A DNA stretch of 64,000 bases from Gordonia shandongensis DSM 45094 (GTDB lineage Bacteria; Actinomycetota; Actinomycetes; Mycobacteriales; Mycobacteriaceae): NCBI RefSeq assembly GCF_000423025.1, contig NZ_AUHE01000001.1, positions 186,001 to 250,000 of the forward strand, given 5' to 3'. Below, in pieces: positions 39,006 to 49,497 of the stretch (position 1 is its first letter; each line of letters opens with the position of its first letter). Below the pieces are notes generated by a model. The model saw only the letters and a program-made list of their open reading frames with translations, searched no databases and was not told the origin of the DNA. A program made the translations under genes and the position numbers.

Positions 39006-40025
39006 TCAGCCGACGCGGTCGACGGTGTAGCGGACCAGCGACGCGAACGCCTCGCGCGCATCGCCCGCGGGCAGCGTGTCGAGCAGCCCCGCGGCCTCGG
39101 CGGCCATCTCGTCGAGACGCCGGCGGGCCTGCGCCATCCCGTCCGAGGCGACGAGCAGCTCGAGCGCCTCGGCGACGGCGTCGTCGTCGGTGAGCTCGAG
39201 GGCCGCCCCGGTGTCCGGGTCCAGCAGCAGGGACGCCAGCCGCGCGGCGTCCTCACCGTCGCCGCGCAGCGCCAGCAGAACCGGCAGGGTGTGCACGCCC
39301 TCCCGCAGATCGGTGCCCGGCGTCTTCCCCGACTCCCCGGTGACCGACGTGATGTCGATGATGTCGTCGGACACCTGGAACGCGGTGCCCACGACGTCGC
39401 CGAGGCGGGCGAGCGTCTCGACCGTGTGTTCGTCGGCGCCCGCGGTGTAGGCGCCGAAGCGGCCCGCGGTCGCGATCAGCGAACCGGTCTTCTCCCAGAC
39501 CACCTTGAGGTAGTGGTCGATCGGATCGCCGCCCGCGGAGACGCCGACCGTCTCGCGCATCTGCCCGGTGACGAGTTCGGCGAACGTGTCCGCGATGATG
39601 CGGACCGCCTCCGGCCCGAGCGTCGACACCAGGTGCGAGGCACGCGCGAAGAGGAAGTCGCCGGCGAGGATCGCGATGGAGTTCGACCAGCGGGCGTTGG
39701 CGCTCAGCGCGCCGCGACGCAGCGGCGCATCGTCCATCACATCGTCGTGGTACAGGGTGGCCAGGTGGGTCATCTCCAGCACGGTCGCCGAGGTGATGAC
39801 CTCATCGCAGCCCGGGCGGTCGCCGAAATGCGATGCGAGGATCGCGAACATCGGGCGGAACCGCTTGCCGCCGGCCTTCGCCAGATGCGTGGCGGCCTCG
39901 ACCAGGATGTCGTCGCCCGACGACAGTTCGCTGATCAACAGATCCTCGACGCGCTCGAGTGACGAACGCACCTGCGCTGCGAACTCGCCCGTGCCGAGTT
40001 CGAGTCCGGCGAAAGTGGACTTCAC
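39006..40025 (-). CDS. grcC: all-trans polyprenyl diphosphate synthase (menaquinone side chain)
   Basis: The 339-aa prenyltransferase makes a long-chain polyprenyl diphosphate by condensing isopentenyl diphosphate onto allylic primers. The first Asp-rich motif is YHDDVMDDAPLRRG, and the second is FQVSDDIIDITS with the family GK-type residues. Homologue and context match M. tuberculosis GrcC1, which sits beside menJ. The product is probably the menaquinone tail donor for MenA. It starts at GTG 40025, divergent from menJ with a 99-nt gap. Confidence 0.92.
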   Translation of the reverse strand: MKSTFAGLELGTGEFAAQVRSSLERVEDLLISELSSGDDILVEAATHLAKAGGKRFRPMFAILASHFGDRPGCDEVITSATVLEMTHLATLYHDDVMDDAPLRRGALSANARWSNSIAILAGDFLFARASHLVSTLGPEAVRIIADTFAELVTGQMRETVGVSAGGDPIDHYLKVVWEKTGSLIATAGRFGAYTAGADEHTVETLARLGDVVGTAFQVSDDIIDITSVTGESGKTPGTDLREGVHTLPVLLALRGDGEDAARLASLLLDPDTGAALELTDDDAVAEALELLVASDGMAQARRRLDEMAAEAAGLLDTLPAGDAREAFASLVRYTVDRVG

Positions 40026-40112
40026 GTTGTCTGACCCATTCCGTTCGGTGGTCGATCCGCCGCGGATTCGGCGTTCGACGACACCAGCAGCCTAACGGTT
40101 GACGACGACAGA

Positions 40113-40118
40113 CATACT
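40113..40118 (+). promoter_or_regulatory. -10-like box of leaderless menJ
   Basis: CATACT (4 of 6 to TATAAT) ends 6 nt before GTG 40125. No Shine-Dalgarno is visible. It matches the leaderless spacing seen at several other genes here. Confidence 0.35.
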
Positions 40119-40124
40119 GGTCGG

Positions 40125-41384
40125 GTGACGAGCACAACCTCCGGCGATGCCCCCGCCGACTCCGCCGACCTCCTCGTGGTGGGTGCGGGTCCCGCGGGCG
40201 CCGCCGCGGCCGCGCACGCCGCCTCCCGCGGAATGGACGTCATCCTCGCCGACGCCGCCCGATTCCCCCGCGACAAGACCTGCGGCGACGGCCTCACCCC
40301 GCGAGCCGTCGCCGGCCTCCATCGGCTCGGCATGGGCGAGTTCCTCGCCGACCGTCCGCGCATCCGCGGCCTGGAACTCAACGGCTGGGGGACCCGGCAG
40401 CGCGTGCCGTGGCCCGGCTCGGACCGGTTCGGCGCGTACGGCAGCGCGGTGGCCCGCACCGAGTTCGACGACGCCGTCCGCCGGTTCGCGGTGCAGTGCG
40501 GCGCCCGGATGATGTCGGAGACCAAGGCCGTCGGCGCCCAGCTGATCGGCGGACGCATCGAGTCGGTGACGGTGGTCCGCGACGGGGAGCGCGCCGCGAT
40601 CCGGGTCCGCGACGTGATCGTGGCCGACGGCGTCCGCTCGGGGCTGGGCCGGTCGTTGGGCCGCACCTGGCATCGGGACACGGCCTTCGGTGTGGCCGCC
40701 CGCTCGTACGTCGACTCGGGGCGGTCGCGAGACGAGTGGATGGGCTCGCATCTGGAGCTCCGCGACCCGGAGGGGACCCTCCTGCCCGGATACGGCTGGG
40801 TCTTCCCCCTCGGCGACGGTACGGCGAACGTCGGGGTCGGCGCGCTCGCGACGGCCAAGCGTCCCGCGTCGATGGCGTTGCGGCCGATCCTGCGTCATTA
40901 CGCCTCGATGGTCGCCGACGACTGGCGCATCAGCGGCGAACCCCGGAGCATCACGTCGGCGCTGCTGCCGATGGGCGGAGCGGTCAGCGGGGTCGCGGGC
41001 GCCAACTGGATGCTGATCGGCGATGCCGCGGCGTGTGTGAACCCGCTCAACGGCGAGGGCATCGACTACGCGCTGGAGACGGCGACGATGGCCGTCGACC
41101 TGCTCGGCGCCGCCGGCGACTACACCGACGCGTGGCCCGCGGCGCTGACCGCGGAGTACGGTCACGCGTTCGCTGCGGCGCGCCGGGCGGCGGGTCTGCT
41201 GACCGTCCCCCAGACCGTGCCGATCCTCGGCCGTCCGGGCATCCGGTCGGCGCGGTTGATGTCGACCGTGGTCCGGGTGATGGGCAACCTGCTGACGCCC
41301 GACGACAGCGACGTCATCGCCCGCGCGTGGCGCAGCGCGGGCCGCGTCACCGCCGGGCTGGAGGACCGTCCACCGTTCCGGTGA
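40125..41384 (+). CDS. menJ: menaquinone reductase MenJ (geranylgeranyl reductase family)
   Basis: The 419-aa flavoprotein has an N-terminal FAD motif (LLVVGAGPAGAAAAAHAASRG) and a KTCGDGLTPRAV cysteine-bearing motif typical of the geranylgeranyl reductase family. The second FAD motif is WMLIGDAAACVNPLNGEGIDYAL. In mycobacteria MenJ saturates one isoprene unit of menaquinone-9 (established for M. tuberculosis). Context beside grcC and menG supports that role. The GTG start lies 6 nt after a -10-like box and is probably leaderless. It is convergent with menG. Confidence 0.9.
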   Translation: MTSTTSGDAPADSADLLVVGAGPAGAAAAAHAASRGMDVILADAARFPRDKTCGDGLTPRAVAGLHRLGMGEFLADRPRIRGLELNGWGTRQRVPWPGSDRFGAYGSAVARTEFDDAVRRFAVQCGARMMSETKAVGAQLIGGRIESVTVVRDGERAAIRVRDVIVADGVRSGLGRSLGRTWHRDTAFGVAARSYVDSGRSRDEWMGSHLELRDPEGTLLPGYGWVFPLGDGTANVGVGALATAKRPASMALRPILRHYASMVADDWRISGEPRSITSALLPMGGAVSGVAGANWMLIGDAAACVNPLNGEGIDYALETATMAVDLLGAAGDYTDAWPAALTAEYGHAFAAARRAAGLLTVPQTVPILGRPGIRSARLMSTVVRVMGNLLTPDDSDVIARAWRSAGRVTAGLEDRPPFR

Positions 41385-41413
41385 GGTGCTCGGGGTCCCG
41401 GGCGTCGGCTCAC

Positions 41414-42127
41414 TCAGGCGCGGGGCTTCTCGCCACGATGGATGGCGACGATGCCGCCGGTCTGATTGCGCCAGCGGACGTCGGCGAACCCCGCGGCGGC
41501 GATCCGCTCGGCGAGCCCGGCCTGATCGGGCCACGCCCGGATCGATTCGGCCAGGTAGACGTACGCCGACGGGTTGCTCGACACCCTGGTGGCCACCGCG
41601 GGCAGCGCTCGCATCAGGTACTCCATGTACACGGTCCGGAACGCCGCGAGGGTCGGGGTGGAGAACTCGCAGATCACGACGCGCCCGCCGGGTTTGACGA
41701 CGCGATACAGCTCGCGGAGCGCGTGGTCGACGTCGTTGACGTTCCGCAGGCCGAAGGAGATGGTCGCGGCGTCGAACGAGGCGTCGGCGAACGGCAGGTG
41801 CAGGGCGTCGGCCGCCACCTTCGGCACGGTCCGGTCGGCTCCGGCGCGCAGCATGCCCAGCGAGAAGTCGGCGGCCACGCACGTCGCGCCGGACACGGAC
41901 AGTTCGACGGTCGACACCGCGGTGCCCGCCGCGAGGTCGAGCACCACGTCGCGGGGTTTGAGTTCGAGCATCGCGCGGGTGGCCCGTCGCCAGAGTCGGT
42001 CCTGCCCGAACGACAGCACCGTGTTGGTGAGGTCGTACCGGCGTGCGACGCCGTCGAACATCTCGGCGACCTCGGCCGGGTCCTTGTCGAGGGTCGCGCG
42101 GGTCCCGGCGCCGGTGTCGTCAGTCAT
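41414..42127 (-). CDS. menG: demethylmenaquinone methyltransferase
   Basis: The 237-aa SAM methyltransferase (UbiE/MenG family) does the last step of menaquinone synthesis, methylating demethylmenaquinone. Signatures are [32 protein letters not shown] (SAM site), [17 protein letters not shown] and [16 protein letters not shown] 42127 is preferred over GTG 42133. The DUF3592 gene upstream ends 10 nt before, and menD precedes that, giving a menD-DUF3592-menG operon. Confidence 0.94.
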   Translation of the reverse strand: MTDDTGAGTRATLDKDPAEVAEMFDGVARRYDLTNTVLSFGQDRLWRRATRAMLELKPRDVVLDLAAGTAVSTVELSVSGATCVAADFSLGMLRAGADRTVPKVAADALHLPFADASFDAATISFGLRNVNDVDHALRELYRVVKPGGRVVICEFSTPTLAAFRTVYMEYLMRALPAVATRVSSNPSAYVYLAESIRAWPDQAGLAERIAAAGFADVRWRNQTGGIVAIHRGEKPRA

Positions 42128-42137
42128 GCCCACCAGG

Positions 42138-42581
42138 CTAGTCGCGCGCCTCGTCGGCGGCGCGAGTGCGTCGACCGACCTCGGCGACGGTGACCATGAG
42201 GATCAGGACCAGCGCCCATCCGGCGCCGACGATCGAGACGGCCGGGACGACCGACAGCTGTGCGTCGCGACCGACCGGCCGCGCGAGCGTGTCGGGGTCG
42301 GTCGCGTCGTAGTCGACGAGGATCCGCTGACCCGCCGACAGGTCGGTGGGATAGAGCAGGCCGAGCTTCGGATTGCGCAGCACCCCGTCGGGTGTCACGA
42401 AGTTCACGGCGGCGTGCAGCCGGTCGGCGGAGATCACCTCGGCGACGGCGGTCGCCTTGTTGGCGTCGATCTTGGCGTCGTTGCGGTAGGCGCCCGCCAC
42501 GATCACCGCACCGATCAGCGTCACCAGCACGAAGACCAGGGCGAGGACGATCTGGATGCGTCGCTGGAGGGTCCGGGTCAT
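42138..42581 (-). CDS. DUF3592-type membrane protein in the men operon
   Basis: The 147-aa protein has two transmembrane helices ([22 protein letters not shown] and [19 protein letters not shown]) with an external loop of about 70 residues. The loop contains [31 protein letters not shown], the usual DUF3592 pattern. Homologues occupy the same place between menD and menG-like genes in related genomes, as with Rv0556 (from memory). The role is unknown; its position suggests a link to menaquinone synthesis. Gaps of 6 nt and 10 nt show it is cotranscribed. Confidence 0.8.
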   Translation of the reverse strand: MTRTLQRRIQIVLALVFVLVTLIGAVIVAGAYRNDAKIDANKATAVAEVISADRLHAAVNFVTPDGVLRNPKLGLLYPTDLSAGQRILVDYDATDPDTLARPVGRDAQLSVVPAVSIVGAGWALVLILMVTVAEVGRRTRAADEARD

Positions 42582-42587
42582 GGTTGA

Positions 42588-44252
42588 TCAGGATAGCCGG
42601 GCCGCGATCGCGGCGTGCAGATCGCGCAGTCGCGTCCGATCGGTGCGGACCTCGATCACCTCGATGCCGCCGATGGGGGCCGGGCTGTTCAGGGCGGCGG
42701 GCAGGTCGTTCACCGTCACCGCGCGATGCCGAACGGAGCAGCCCGCGCACAGTGCCGCCAGGTCGGTGCGGTGCGGGGTGCCGAAGATCCGCTCGTAGGC
42801 CCCGGCGTACTCGTCGCGCGCGAAGCGCGGGTCGCCCTGTTCGAGCAGCCCGAAGATGCCGCCGCCGTCGTCGTTGGCGACCACGATCCGCAGGTCGGTC
42901 GGCCGGGGCTCGTCGGGACCGATGACCAGCCCGGTGATGTCGTGCACGAAGGTGAGGTCGCCCATGAGCGCGACGGTGCGACCCGACGCGGACGCCAGGG
43001 CGGCGCCGATCGCGGTGGCGTTGGTGCCGTCGATGCCCGCCACCCCCCGGTTGGAGAGCACCCGCACCCCGTCGGCGACGACTCCGGCGAGGGCGACGTC
43101 GCGGATCGGGTTCGACGCTCCCAGCACCAGGGTGTCGCCGGCAGCGGTGGCCGCGGCGACGGTCCGCGCCACGTGCAGTCCCGTGGCGGGGCCCGGCACC
43201 TCGAGTTCGTCGGCGACGGCCGCGGTCACCCGGCCGTGCAGGGCCGCCGCCTCGTCGAGCCAGCGGTGCTGCGGCAGTCCGGTCGGGACGGCCCGCGTCC
43301 CGGTGGCGCGCACGTTGCCGCTGACGTCGGGCCAGCGCGGTCCCGTGGTGAGGGCGTACACGTCGACGGCCGGGTCGGCCAGGAGTTTCGACACCGAGCG
43401 GTGCAGGGTCGGGCGGCCGCAGATGATCGCCTGCTGGGGCGACAGCGCCGACAGCGCCAGCGGGTGCAATCCGGTGGCCGGACGCGGTGCGGTGGGTTCG
43501 GCGACGGTCGGGAGGGCGGCGAGTTCGGGGTGTGCCCCGGCGCCGTGTCCGGAGACGACCACGGTGTCGCGCGAGAGGTCGATCTCCAGGGGGACGTCGA
43601 GTCTGGCGACGGGCGCGAGGGTCCACGGGGCGCCGTCGGCGCGGCCGGCGAACCGGCCGTCCCCGACCGCCGCCGGATCGGATGCGGGCCGGTCGCCGAC
43701 GTCGGGGACGAGCGGTTCGCGCAGCGGGATGTCGAATTGGACGGGACCGGCGTTGCCGGTCCGCGCGCCGCGCGCCGCGGCGAGCACGCGCCCCACGGCC
43801 GACCGCCACTGCGAGTTCGTGTCGAGGTCCTCCTCGGCGAGTCCGAGGCTGATCGCGGCCCGCACCTGGGTGCCGAACATCCCGAACTGCTCGATGGTCT
43901 GGTTGGCGCCCGACCCCAGCAGTTCGTACGGGCGGTTGGCGCTCACGACCACCAGCGGCACGCGCGCGTAGTTGGCCTCGAACACCGCGGGCCCCATGTT
44001 GGCGACGGCGGTTCCGGAGGTCATGACGATCGGCACGGGCGCCCCGGCCGCCACCGCCAGCCCGAGCGCGAGGTAACCCGCGGACCGCTCGTCGATGCGG
44101 ACATGCAGACGCAGTCGTCCCTCCGCGTCGGCGGCGTGCAGTGCGAAGGCCAGCGGCGCATTCCGCGACCCCGGGCACAGGACGGCGTCGGTGACTCCGC
44201 CGCGGATCATCTCGTCGACGATCACGGTCGCCTGCAACGTGGACGGATTCAT
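42588..44252 (-). CDS. menD: 2-succinyl-5-enolpyruvyl-6-hydroxy-3-cyclohexene-1-carboxylate synthase
   Basis: The 554-aa thiamine-diphosphate enzyme of menaquinone synthesis joins isochorismate with 2-oxoglutarate. Visible marks are [18 protein letters not shown] at the N-terminus, [16 protein letters not shown] with the catalytic Glu, [16 protein letters not shown], and the ThDP-binding GDLTFVHD to NDDGGGIF region. Length agrees with the family. It heads a three-gene operon (menD, DUF3592, menG) divergent from a small methyltransferase gene 38 nt away. Confidence 0.96.
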   Translation of the reverse strand: MNPSTLQATVIVDEMIRGGVTDAVLCPGSRNAPLAFALHAADAEGRLRLHVRIDERSAGYLALGLAVAAGAPVPIVMTSGTAVANMGPAVFEANYARVPLVVVSANRPYELLGSGANQTIEQFGMFGTQVRAAISLGLAEEDLDTNSQWRSAVGRVLAAARGARTGNAGPVQFDIPLREPLVPDVGDRPASDPAAVGDGRFAGRADGAPWTLAPVARLDVPLEIDLSRDTVVVSGHGAGAHPELAALPTVAEPTAPRPATGLHPLALSALSPQQAIICGRPTLHRSVSKLLADPAVDVYALTTGPRWPDVSGNVRATGTRAVPTGLPQHRWLDEAAALHGRVTAAVADELEVPGPATGLHVARTVAAATAAGDTLVLGASNPIRDVALAGVVADGVRVLSNRGVAGIDGTNATAIGAALASASGRTVALMGDLTFVHDITGLVIGPDEPRPTDLRIVVANDDGGGIFGLLEQGDPRFARDEYAGAYERIFGTPHRTDLAALCAGCSVRHRAVTVNDLPAALNSPAPIGGIEVIEVRTDRTRLRDLHAAIAARLS

Positions 44253-44278
44253 GGCTACAAACCCTATGCGGCACCCTC

Positions 44279-44284
44279 TACGAT
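44279..44284 (+). promoter_or_regulatory. -10 box of leaderless methyltransferase gene
   Basis: TACGAT ends 6 nt before ATG 44291 without any Shine-Dalgarno between. The gap to the divergent menD start is only 38 nt, so the two promoters must overlap. Confidence 0.5.
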
Positions 44285-44290
44285 CCGAGC

Positions 44291-44905
44291 ATGGGCTTCT
44301 ACTCCGATCGTGTGCTGCCGCGGATCATCCGTCGTACCTGCGGGTTGCCGATGATGACTCCGCTGCGTCGTCGTGCGTGCGGGCCGCTGTACGGCGACGT
44401 CGTCGAGGTCGGGTTCGGGTCGGGGCTCAACGTGGGTCTCTACCCGGCCGCGGTGACGAGCGTGACCGCCGTGGAGCCCAACGACACCGCGTGGCGTCTG
44501 GGCCGGGAGCTCGTCTCCTCGTCCGCGGTGCCGATCGACCGGTCGGGGCTCGACGGCAGCGATCTGCCGTTCGCCGACGACGCCTTCGACTGCGCGCTCT
44601 CGACGTTCACCCTGTGCACCATTCCCGATCTGCCGCGTGCGCTCGGCGAACTGCGGCGCGTGGTCCGCCCGGGCGGGACTCTGGCGTTCCTGGAGCACGG
44701 CCGCGCTCCCGACGCCGCCGTCCGGCGGTCGCAGCGACGGTTCGAGCCCTTTCAGCGGCGCTTCGCCGGCGGCTGCCATCTCACCCGTGACGTCTCGACG
44801 CTCATCGAGGAGGCCGGTTGGGAGATCGTCGACCTCGACCGTTTCTACGCCGAGGGGACGCCACGACCGTTCGGCGCCATCCATCTCGGAGCGGCACGGA
44901 ACTGA
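44291..44905 (+). CDS. class I SAM-dependent methyltransferase
   Basis: The 204-aa methyltransferase begins [15 protein letters not shown]. The SAM-binding motif is [17 protein letters not shown], with VTAVEPND as the acidic strand, [23 protein letters not shown] and [14 protein letters not shown], all typical of the Methyltransf_11 group. The substrate is unknown; lipids or phospholipids are common for relatives of this type (weak inference). It is probably leaderless, and is followed 33 nt later by the enoyl-reductase-like gene, which also has its own -10 box. Confidence 0.85.
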   Translation: MGFYSDRVLPRIIRRTCGLPMMTPLRRRACGPLYGDVVEVGFGSGLNVGLYPAAVTSVTAVEPNDTAWRLGRELVSSSAVPIDRSGLDGSDLPFADDAFDCALSTFTLCTIPDLPRALGELRRVVRPGGTLAFLEHGRAPDAAVRRSQRRFEPFQRRFAGGCHLTRDVSTLIEEAGWEIVDLDRFYAEGTPRPFGAIHLGAARN

Positions 44906-44925
44906 CCCGAGCGGTCGACGAGCAG

Positions 44926-44931
44926 TAGGGT
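44926..44931 (+). promoter_or_regulatory. -10 box of leaderless enoyl reductase-like gene
   Basis: TAGGGT ends 7 nt before ATG 44939, exactly as at 25127-25132. No Shine-Dalgarno is present. Confidence 0.5.
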
Positions 44932-44938
44932 CGAGGCC

Positions 44939-46186
44939 ATGAGTCGCGAATTCGACATCGTCGTCTTTGGAGCAACGGGGTTCGTCGGCGAGCTCACCGC
45001 CGCGCATCTCGCTGACCGCGCGCCCGCAGGCACGCGGATCGCGTTGGCGGGGCGGTCAGAGACCAAGCTCGCCGCCGTCCGACGTCGGCTCGGGGACGTC
45101 GCGGCGCAGTGGCCGCTGATCGTCGCCGACGCATCGACGCCGTCGACCCTCGACGCCCTGTGCGAGCGCACGCAGGTCGTGTGCACCACCGTCGGCCCGT
45201 ACATGCGGTACGGGGAGAACATGGTGATCGCCGCCGCCACCGCGGGCACCGACTATGTGGACCTGACCGGCGAGGTGCCCTTCGTCCGGTACTCCATCGA
45301 CAAGGCCGACGACGTCGCCCGGTCGTCGGGTGCCCGGATCGTCCACTCGTGCGGTTTCGACTCGGTACCGTCCGACCTGGGCGCGTATCTCCTGCACCGG
45401 GCGATCACCGCGGACGGCGCGGGCGAGATGACCGACACCACGATGGTGGTCACGTCGCTGCGCGGCGGGGTCTCCGGCGGCACCGTCGACTCGGTGCGGG
45501 CGCTCGCCGAGATGGCCAAGGACGGCGAGGTCCGACGCCTGCTGCTCAACCCGCAGGCCCTGTCGGGCGGCGCCGGCGACGTGCCGCGCGCGAGCATCAA
45601 CTCCGAACCCGGCGACATGACCCCGGTCGATGCGAGCAGCGTCGACCCGAGTCTCCGCGGCACGCTGGCACCGTTCTTCATGGCGTCGTACAACACTCGC
45701 GTGGTCCGGCGGTCGAATTTCCTCCTCGACGGCGCATACGGTGACGGTTTCCGCTATCAGGAGACGATGTCGGTCGGCGGAGTGCCCGGTCTGTCGGCGG
45801 CGCTCGCGGGTGTCGTCACGGTCGGTACCGGCGTATTCCTCGGCGCGATGAGTTTTGCCCCGACCCGTCGCGTCCTGGACGCGGTCCTGCCCAAACCCGG
45901 CAGCGGCCCGAGCGACCGGACACGGGAGACGGGCAACTTCGTCACCCAGACCTTCACGACCACCACGTCGGGGCGTCGTTACCGTTCGCAGATGCGCGCG
46001 CACGGCGATCCCGGTTACAAGGCGACTGCGGTGATGCTCGGCGAGAGCGCGCTGGCGTTGGCGCTCGACCGCGATGCACTGCCCGACCGGTCGGGGGTGC
46101 TGACGCCCGCCGTGGCGATGGGCGACGTTCTCGTCGACCGGCTGCAGACGGCGGGTTTCGTCGTCGAGGCGCACGAGCTCACCTGA
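44939..46186 (+). CDS. saccharopine dehydrogenase-like / trans-acting enoyl reductase family protein
   Basis: The 415-aa protein begins with a Rossmann fold (FDIVVFGATGFVGELTAAHL) and has RIALAGRSETKLAAV, VVCTTVGPYMRYGENMV and VDLTGEVPFVRYSID, as in the mycobacterial Rv2449c/Rv2953 group. Rv2953 is a trans-acting enoyl reductase in phthiocerol lipid synthesis, but most members have unknown roles. A hydrophobic stretch (GLSAALAGVVTVGTGVFLGAM) near residue 290 may touch the membrane. A function in lipid reduction is inference from family. It is convergent with the thioesterase gene. Confidence 0.85.
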   Translation: MSREFDIVVFGATGFVGELTAAHLADRAPAGTRIALAGRSETKLAAVRRRLGDVAAQWPLIVADASTPSTLDALCERTQVVCTTVGPYMRYGENMVIAAATAGTDYVDLTGEVPFVRYSIDKADDVARSSGARIVHSCGFDSVPSDLGAYLLHRAITADGAGEMTDTTMVVTSLRGGVSGGTVDSVRALAEMAKDGEVRRLLLNPQALSGGAGDVPRASINSEPGDMTPVDASSVDPSLRGTLAPFFMASYNTRVVRRSNFLLDGAYGDGFRYQETMSVGGVPGLSAALAGVVTVGTGVFLGAMSFAPTRRVLDAVLPKPGSGPSDRTRETGNFVTQTFTTTTSGRRYRSQMRAHGDPGYKATAVMLGESALALALDRDALPDRSGVLTPAVAMGDVLVDRLQTAGFVVEAHELT

Positions 46187-46220
46187 GCGCGGCCGCCGGG
46201 GGATCGGCGACCCGCCGCGC

Positions 46221-46877
46221 TCAGGCCTGGCCGGGCCGCAGTGCGATGAACAGGCCGTCCATCTCGGCGCAGAGTCGGTCGCCGTCGTGCAGGGTGCCGA
46301 CGACGAACAGTTTGCGGCCGTCGCTGCGGTCCACCCGGGTCCGCATCTGCAGCGGCGTGTTCAGCGGGGTCAGGCTGCGGTACTGCACCGTCAGGTATGC
46401 CGTGCGGGCGATGCCGTGGACGTTGAGCGCGGCGGCCATGCCGCCGAGGTCGTCGAACGCGACGGCGACGTGACCGCCGTGGGCCACACCGTTGCCGCCG
46501 AGGTGGAAGTCGCGGAAGGTGACGCGGGCCTCGACACCGTCGGGACCGCCGTCGAGCACCTCGTACGGCGGGAGGGTGATGTTGCCGCGCGATTCGAGGT
46601 CGACGCGTGTTCCGGACGGCGACGTCCACTCGTCGACTTGCACGGCGTCGAGTTTGGCGTTGAGTTTGGCCAGGTCGGCGATCACCTCGTCGGCGATCTC
46701 CGGGGTGGGGCACGCGTACCGGACCTTGTCCATGAAGGTGCGGACCTGCTCGATCATCTCGCCGTAGCGGGGGCCGCCGCGGTCGACGGTGACGTCGACC
46801 TCGGCGCGGAAGCCGCCCTCGTGGGGCGACTCCTCGGTGGCCGGGACGTTCCATTCCTGCTGCGGTGCACCTTTCAT
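46221..46877 (-). CDS. PaaI-type hot-dog thioesterase
   Basis: The 218-aa protein carries a hot-dog thioesterase domain in its C-terminal half: FHLGGNGVAHGGHVAVAFDDLGGM, with the HGG motif and Asp typical of PaaI/4HBT enzymes, then YLTVQYRSLTPLNTPL. The N-terminal 90 residues are a helical extension. It likely hydrolyses an acyl-CoA. The ATGA start overlaps the TetR gene by 4 nt, placing it last in a four-gene operon with two enoyl-CoA hydratase-family enzymes. Confidence 0.88.
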   Translation of the reverse strand: MKGAPQQEWNVPATEESPHEGGFRAEVDVTVDRGGPRYGEMIEQVRTFMDKVRYACPTPEIADEVIADLAKLNAKLDAVQVDEWTSPSGTRVDLESRGNITLPPYEVLDGGPDGVEARVTFRDFHLGGNGVAHGGHVAVAFDDLGGMAAALNVHGIARTAYLTVQYRSLTPLNTPLQMRTRVDRSDGRKLFVVGTLHDGDRLCAEMDGLFIALRPGQA

Positions 46878-47593
46878 TCGTTCACCGTATCCACCGCGTT
46901 CGATCGTTCTTCGAGCAGGATGTCGATCTTGGCCTCGATGGCCGCCAGGCGACCGCCGGTCCCCCCGCCGGAGCCGAGCAGCAGGTCGAGGATCTGTCGG
47001 CCGGTCTCGATCGTGTCGACGGACCTGCCCGCATAGCGTTGGCCGCGCGCGGTGTGTTCCAGGGTGCCGAAGATCATGTCGCGCACGAGGTTCGCCGAGA
47101 GGTCGGTCGACAGGTCGCCGGCTTGCCGCAGTTCGTCGATCACTGCGGTGTAGAGCCGGGTGTACCGACGGTTGGCGGCGATGACGACCTCCGCCAGCTC
47201 GGTCCCGCCGAAGGCCTGCGCGGTGTGGATGTAGACCTGGACCAGGTCCCACTGTCGGGCCATGACGGCGCACCAGTCGTTGACGAGTCGGCGGAGTCGC
47301 TCGGCGGGTGTCGCCCCCGTGTCGTCGGCGATCTGTTCGCCGCGTCGCTGCAGGTCGTCGTAGAACTCGCGGGTGACGGCGGTGAGCAGGCCGAGTTTGT
47401 TGGTGTAGTGACCGAACACCGTGCCTTCGGCGACCCCGGCGCGGCGCGCGATCTCCGCGGTCGTCGCCGCCTGGAAGCCCGACTCGGCGAAGCATTCGGC
47501 GGCGGCGGCGCGCACCGCGGCCCGGGTCCGTTCGCTGCGACCCGGTGCCGGCGGTGGTGGCTCGCGGTCAGCGATGGCTGAAGTTCGGGTCAC
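46874..47593 (-). CDS. TetR family transcriptional regulator
   Basis: The 239-aa repressor has an N-terminal helix-turn-helix ([28 protein letters not shown]) after a Pro-rich leader, and a variable ligand domain. GTG 47593 starts inside the end of the enoyl-CoA hydratase gene, an overlap of 26 nt. It is embedded in an operon of acyl-CoA enzymes, so an acyl-CoA ligand and autoregulation are likely (inference). The repeat CTACT-8-AGTAG at 49474-49491, just inside the operon promoter, is a candidate operator. Confidence 0.92.
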   Translation of the reverse strand: MTRTSAIADREPPPPAPGRSERTRAAVRAAAAECFAESGFQAATTAEIARRAGVAEGTVFGHYTNKLGLLTAVTREFYDDLQRRGEQIADDTGATPAERLRRLVNDWCAVMARQWDLVQVYIHTAQAFGGTELAEVVIAANRRYTRLYTAVIDELRQAGDLSTDLSANLVRDMIFGTLEHTARGQRYAGRSVDTIETGRQILDLLLGSGGGTGGRLAAIEAKIDILLEERSNAVDTVNE

Positions 47594-48344
47594 GCTTCTC
47601 GACGAAGGCGTTCATGCCCTCGGTCTGGTCGGCGGTGGCGAACAGCGAGTAGAAGAGGCTGCGCTCGGTGCGCACGCCTTCGGTGAGTCCCGATTCGAAG
47701 GCGCGGTTGACGGCCTCCTTGGCGTACGACGCGGAGATGAACGACTTGGCTGCGATGGTGGCCGCCACGTCGCGGGCGGTCCCGAGGACCTCGTCGGCGG
47801 GGACCACGCGCGAGACGAGTCCGAGGCGGTCGGCCTCGTCGGCCTTCATCTGGCGGCCGGTGAGGATGAGGTCCATGGCCTTGGCCTTCCCGACGGCGCG
47901 GGTGAGGCGCTGCGAGCCGCCGATGCCGGGGATCACGCCGAGGTTGATCTCGGGCTGGCCGAAGCGTGCGTTGTCGCCGGCGATGATCATGTCGCACAGC
48001 ATCGCCAGTTCGCAGCCGCCGCCGAGTGCGTAGCCCGACACGGCGGCGATGATCGGGGTGCGGGCGCGCGCCAGCTCGTCCCATGCGCCGAAGAACTGTT
48101 CGCCGGCGACGTCGCTGAACGATTTGGACGCCATCTCTTTGATGTCGGCGCCGGCGGCGAACGCCTTCTCCGAGCCGGCCAGGACGATGGCGCCGATCTC
48201 GGGGTCGGCGTCGAATGCCTGTACTGCGGCGACGACTTCGCCCATGAGCTCGGTGTTCAGCGCGTTGAGCGCCTTCGGCCGGTTGAGGGTGATGACGGCG
48301 ACGCGGCCGTCGGTCTCGGTGAGGATGGTCTGGTAGTCGGTCAT
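47568..48344 (-). CDS. echA8: enoyl-CoA hydratase (EchA8-like)
   Basis: The 258-aa crotonase hydrates 2-enoyl-CoA in beta-oxidation. The oxyanion-hole segment is [12 protein letters not shown], the second is [16 protein letters not shown], and the catalytic Glu lies in [19 protein letters not shown]. Length and sequence match mycobacterial EchA8. It follows the 3-hydroxyisobutyryl-CoA hydrolase gene by 28 nt, as echA8 follows echA9 in mycobacteria. The TetR gene overlaps its 3' end. Confidence 0.93.
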   Translation of the reverse strand: MTDYQTILTETDGRVAVITLNRPKALNALNTELMGEVVAAVQAFDADPEIGAIVLAGSEKAFAAGADIKEMASKSFSDVAGEQFFGAWDELARARTPIIAAVSGYALGGGCELAMLCDMIIAGDNARFGQPEINLGVIPGIGGSQRLTRAVGKAKAMDLILTGRQMKADEADRLGLVSRVVPADEVLGTARDVAATIAAKSFISASYAKEAVNRAFESGLTEGVRTERSLFYSLFATADQTEGMNAFVEKRDPNFSHR

Positions 48345-48372
48345 GTGTGTCCCTAACTCTCGTGCGGGGCGC

Positions 48373-49449
48373 TCAGGCGCCGGGTTCTGTGATGGTCAGT
48401 TCGAGGTCGCCGAGCGGTGCGAAGAATTCGTCGACCCTGGCGGTGGTCACGGCGTCGAGCGTCGCCGGATTCCACGCGGGTGTGCGGTCCTTGTCGATCA
48501 CCTGGGCGCGGATCCCTTCGGCCATGTCGTGGCTGCGGACGCACCGCAGCGAGACGCGGTATTCGCGGTGCAGGGTGTCGTCGAGTGTGGCCAGCGGGTC
48601 ACGCAGGGCGCGGAGGGTCACCGACAGGGTGGTGGGGCTCTTCGCACGGAGTGTGGCGGCGACGCCGGCGGCGACCTCGGTGCCGTGGGCTTCGCATCGG
48701 GCGATGATCTCGGCGACGTCGTCGGAGTCGAAGGCCTGGGAGATCCAGTCGCGCTGGGCCCACAGGTCCGAGGCGGGCGCCGCCTGCGCGTGAGCGGCCA
48801 GTGCCTCGTCGACCGAGGTCTCGCCGATCGCGGTGACGAATGCGTCCAGGTCGGCCGACGGGACGTAGTGGTCGGCGATCCCGAGGGCGACGGCGTCGGC
48901 GCCGGTGATCGACGAGGCGGTCAGCCCGAGGTAGACGCCGAAACCGTCGGACAGGTGCGAGAGCAGGTGGGTGCCGCCGACGTCGGGGACGAAGCCGATC
49001 CCGGTCTCTGGCATGGCGAGCCGTGTGCGGTCGGTGACGATGCGGGTGTTGGCGTGGGCCGAGACGCCGACGCCGCCGCCCATCACGATGCCGTCCATGA
49101 TCGCCACGTACGGCTTGGGGTATTTCGCGATCTCGGAGTTGAGTTGGTATTCCTCGCGCCAGAACGATGCCGACGGGCAGGCTGCGGCCGCTGCGTCGTC
49201 GGCGTCGGCCTCCACGAGCGCCTTGGCGTCGCGGTGGATCGACACGATGTCGCCGCCGGCGCACAGGCCGCGTTCGCCGGCACCCGACAGGACGACGGCG
49301 TGCACGGCGTCGTCGTCGCGCCACTCGCGCAGTGCGGCCGTCATGATCTCGACCATCTCGTGGGTCAACGCATTGATCGCTTTCGGGCGGTTCAGCAGCA
49401 GGTGGCCGACGCCCCGATTCACCGACACCAACACCGGCTGGTCCGTCAC
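48373..49449 (-). CDS. 3-hydroxyisobutyryl-CoA hydrolase / enoyl-CoA hydratase (EchA9-like)
   Basis: The 358-aa crotonase-family protein has the hydrolase-type N-terminus [17 protein letters not shown] and [20 protein letters not shown]. The catalytic-region segment is [21 protein letters not shown], and a long C-terminal ECH_2 domain follows. In valine degradation the enzyme frees 3-hydroxyisobutyrate from its CoA ester (family knowledge). GTG 49449 follows AGGAGA. It heads the operon with echA8, a TetR regulator and a thioesterase. Confidence 0.9.
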   Translation of the reverse strand: MTDQPVLVSVNRGVGHLLLNRPKAINALTHEMVEIMTAALREWRDDDAVHAVVLSGAGERGLCAGGDIVSIHRDAKALVEADADDAAAAACPSASFWREEYQLNSEIAKYPKPYVAIMDGIVMGGGVGVSAHANTRIVTDRTRLAMPETGIGFVPDVGGTHLLSHLSDGFGVYLGLTASSITGADAVALGIADHYVPSADLDAFVTAIGETSVDEALAAHAQAAPASDLWAQRDWISQAFDSDDVAEIIARCEAHGTEVAAGVAATLRAKSPTTLSVTLRALRDPLATLDDTLHREYRVSLRCVRSHDMAEGIRAQVIDKDRTPAWNPATLDAVTTARVDEFFAPLGDLELTITEPGA

Positions 49450-49473
49450 AGTTTCTCCTACAGTCGTTTGTCA

Positions 49474-49491
49474 CTACTGGAATATGAGTAG
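49474..49491. promoter_or_regulatory. operator-like inverted repeat, CTACT-8-AGTAG
   Basis: CTACT (49474-49478) and AGTAG (49487-49491) form a dyad spaced by 8 nt, at or just past the expected transcription start of the acyl-CoA operon. A TetR-type regulator encoded in the operon could bind it. Confidence 0.4.
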
Positions 49492-49497
49492 CACTCA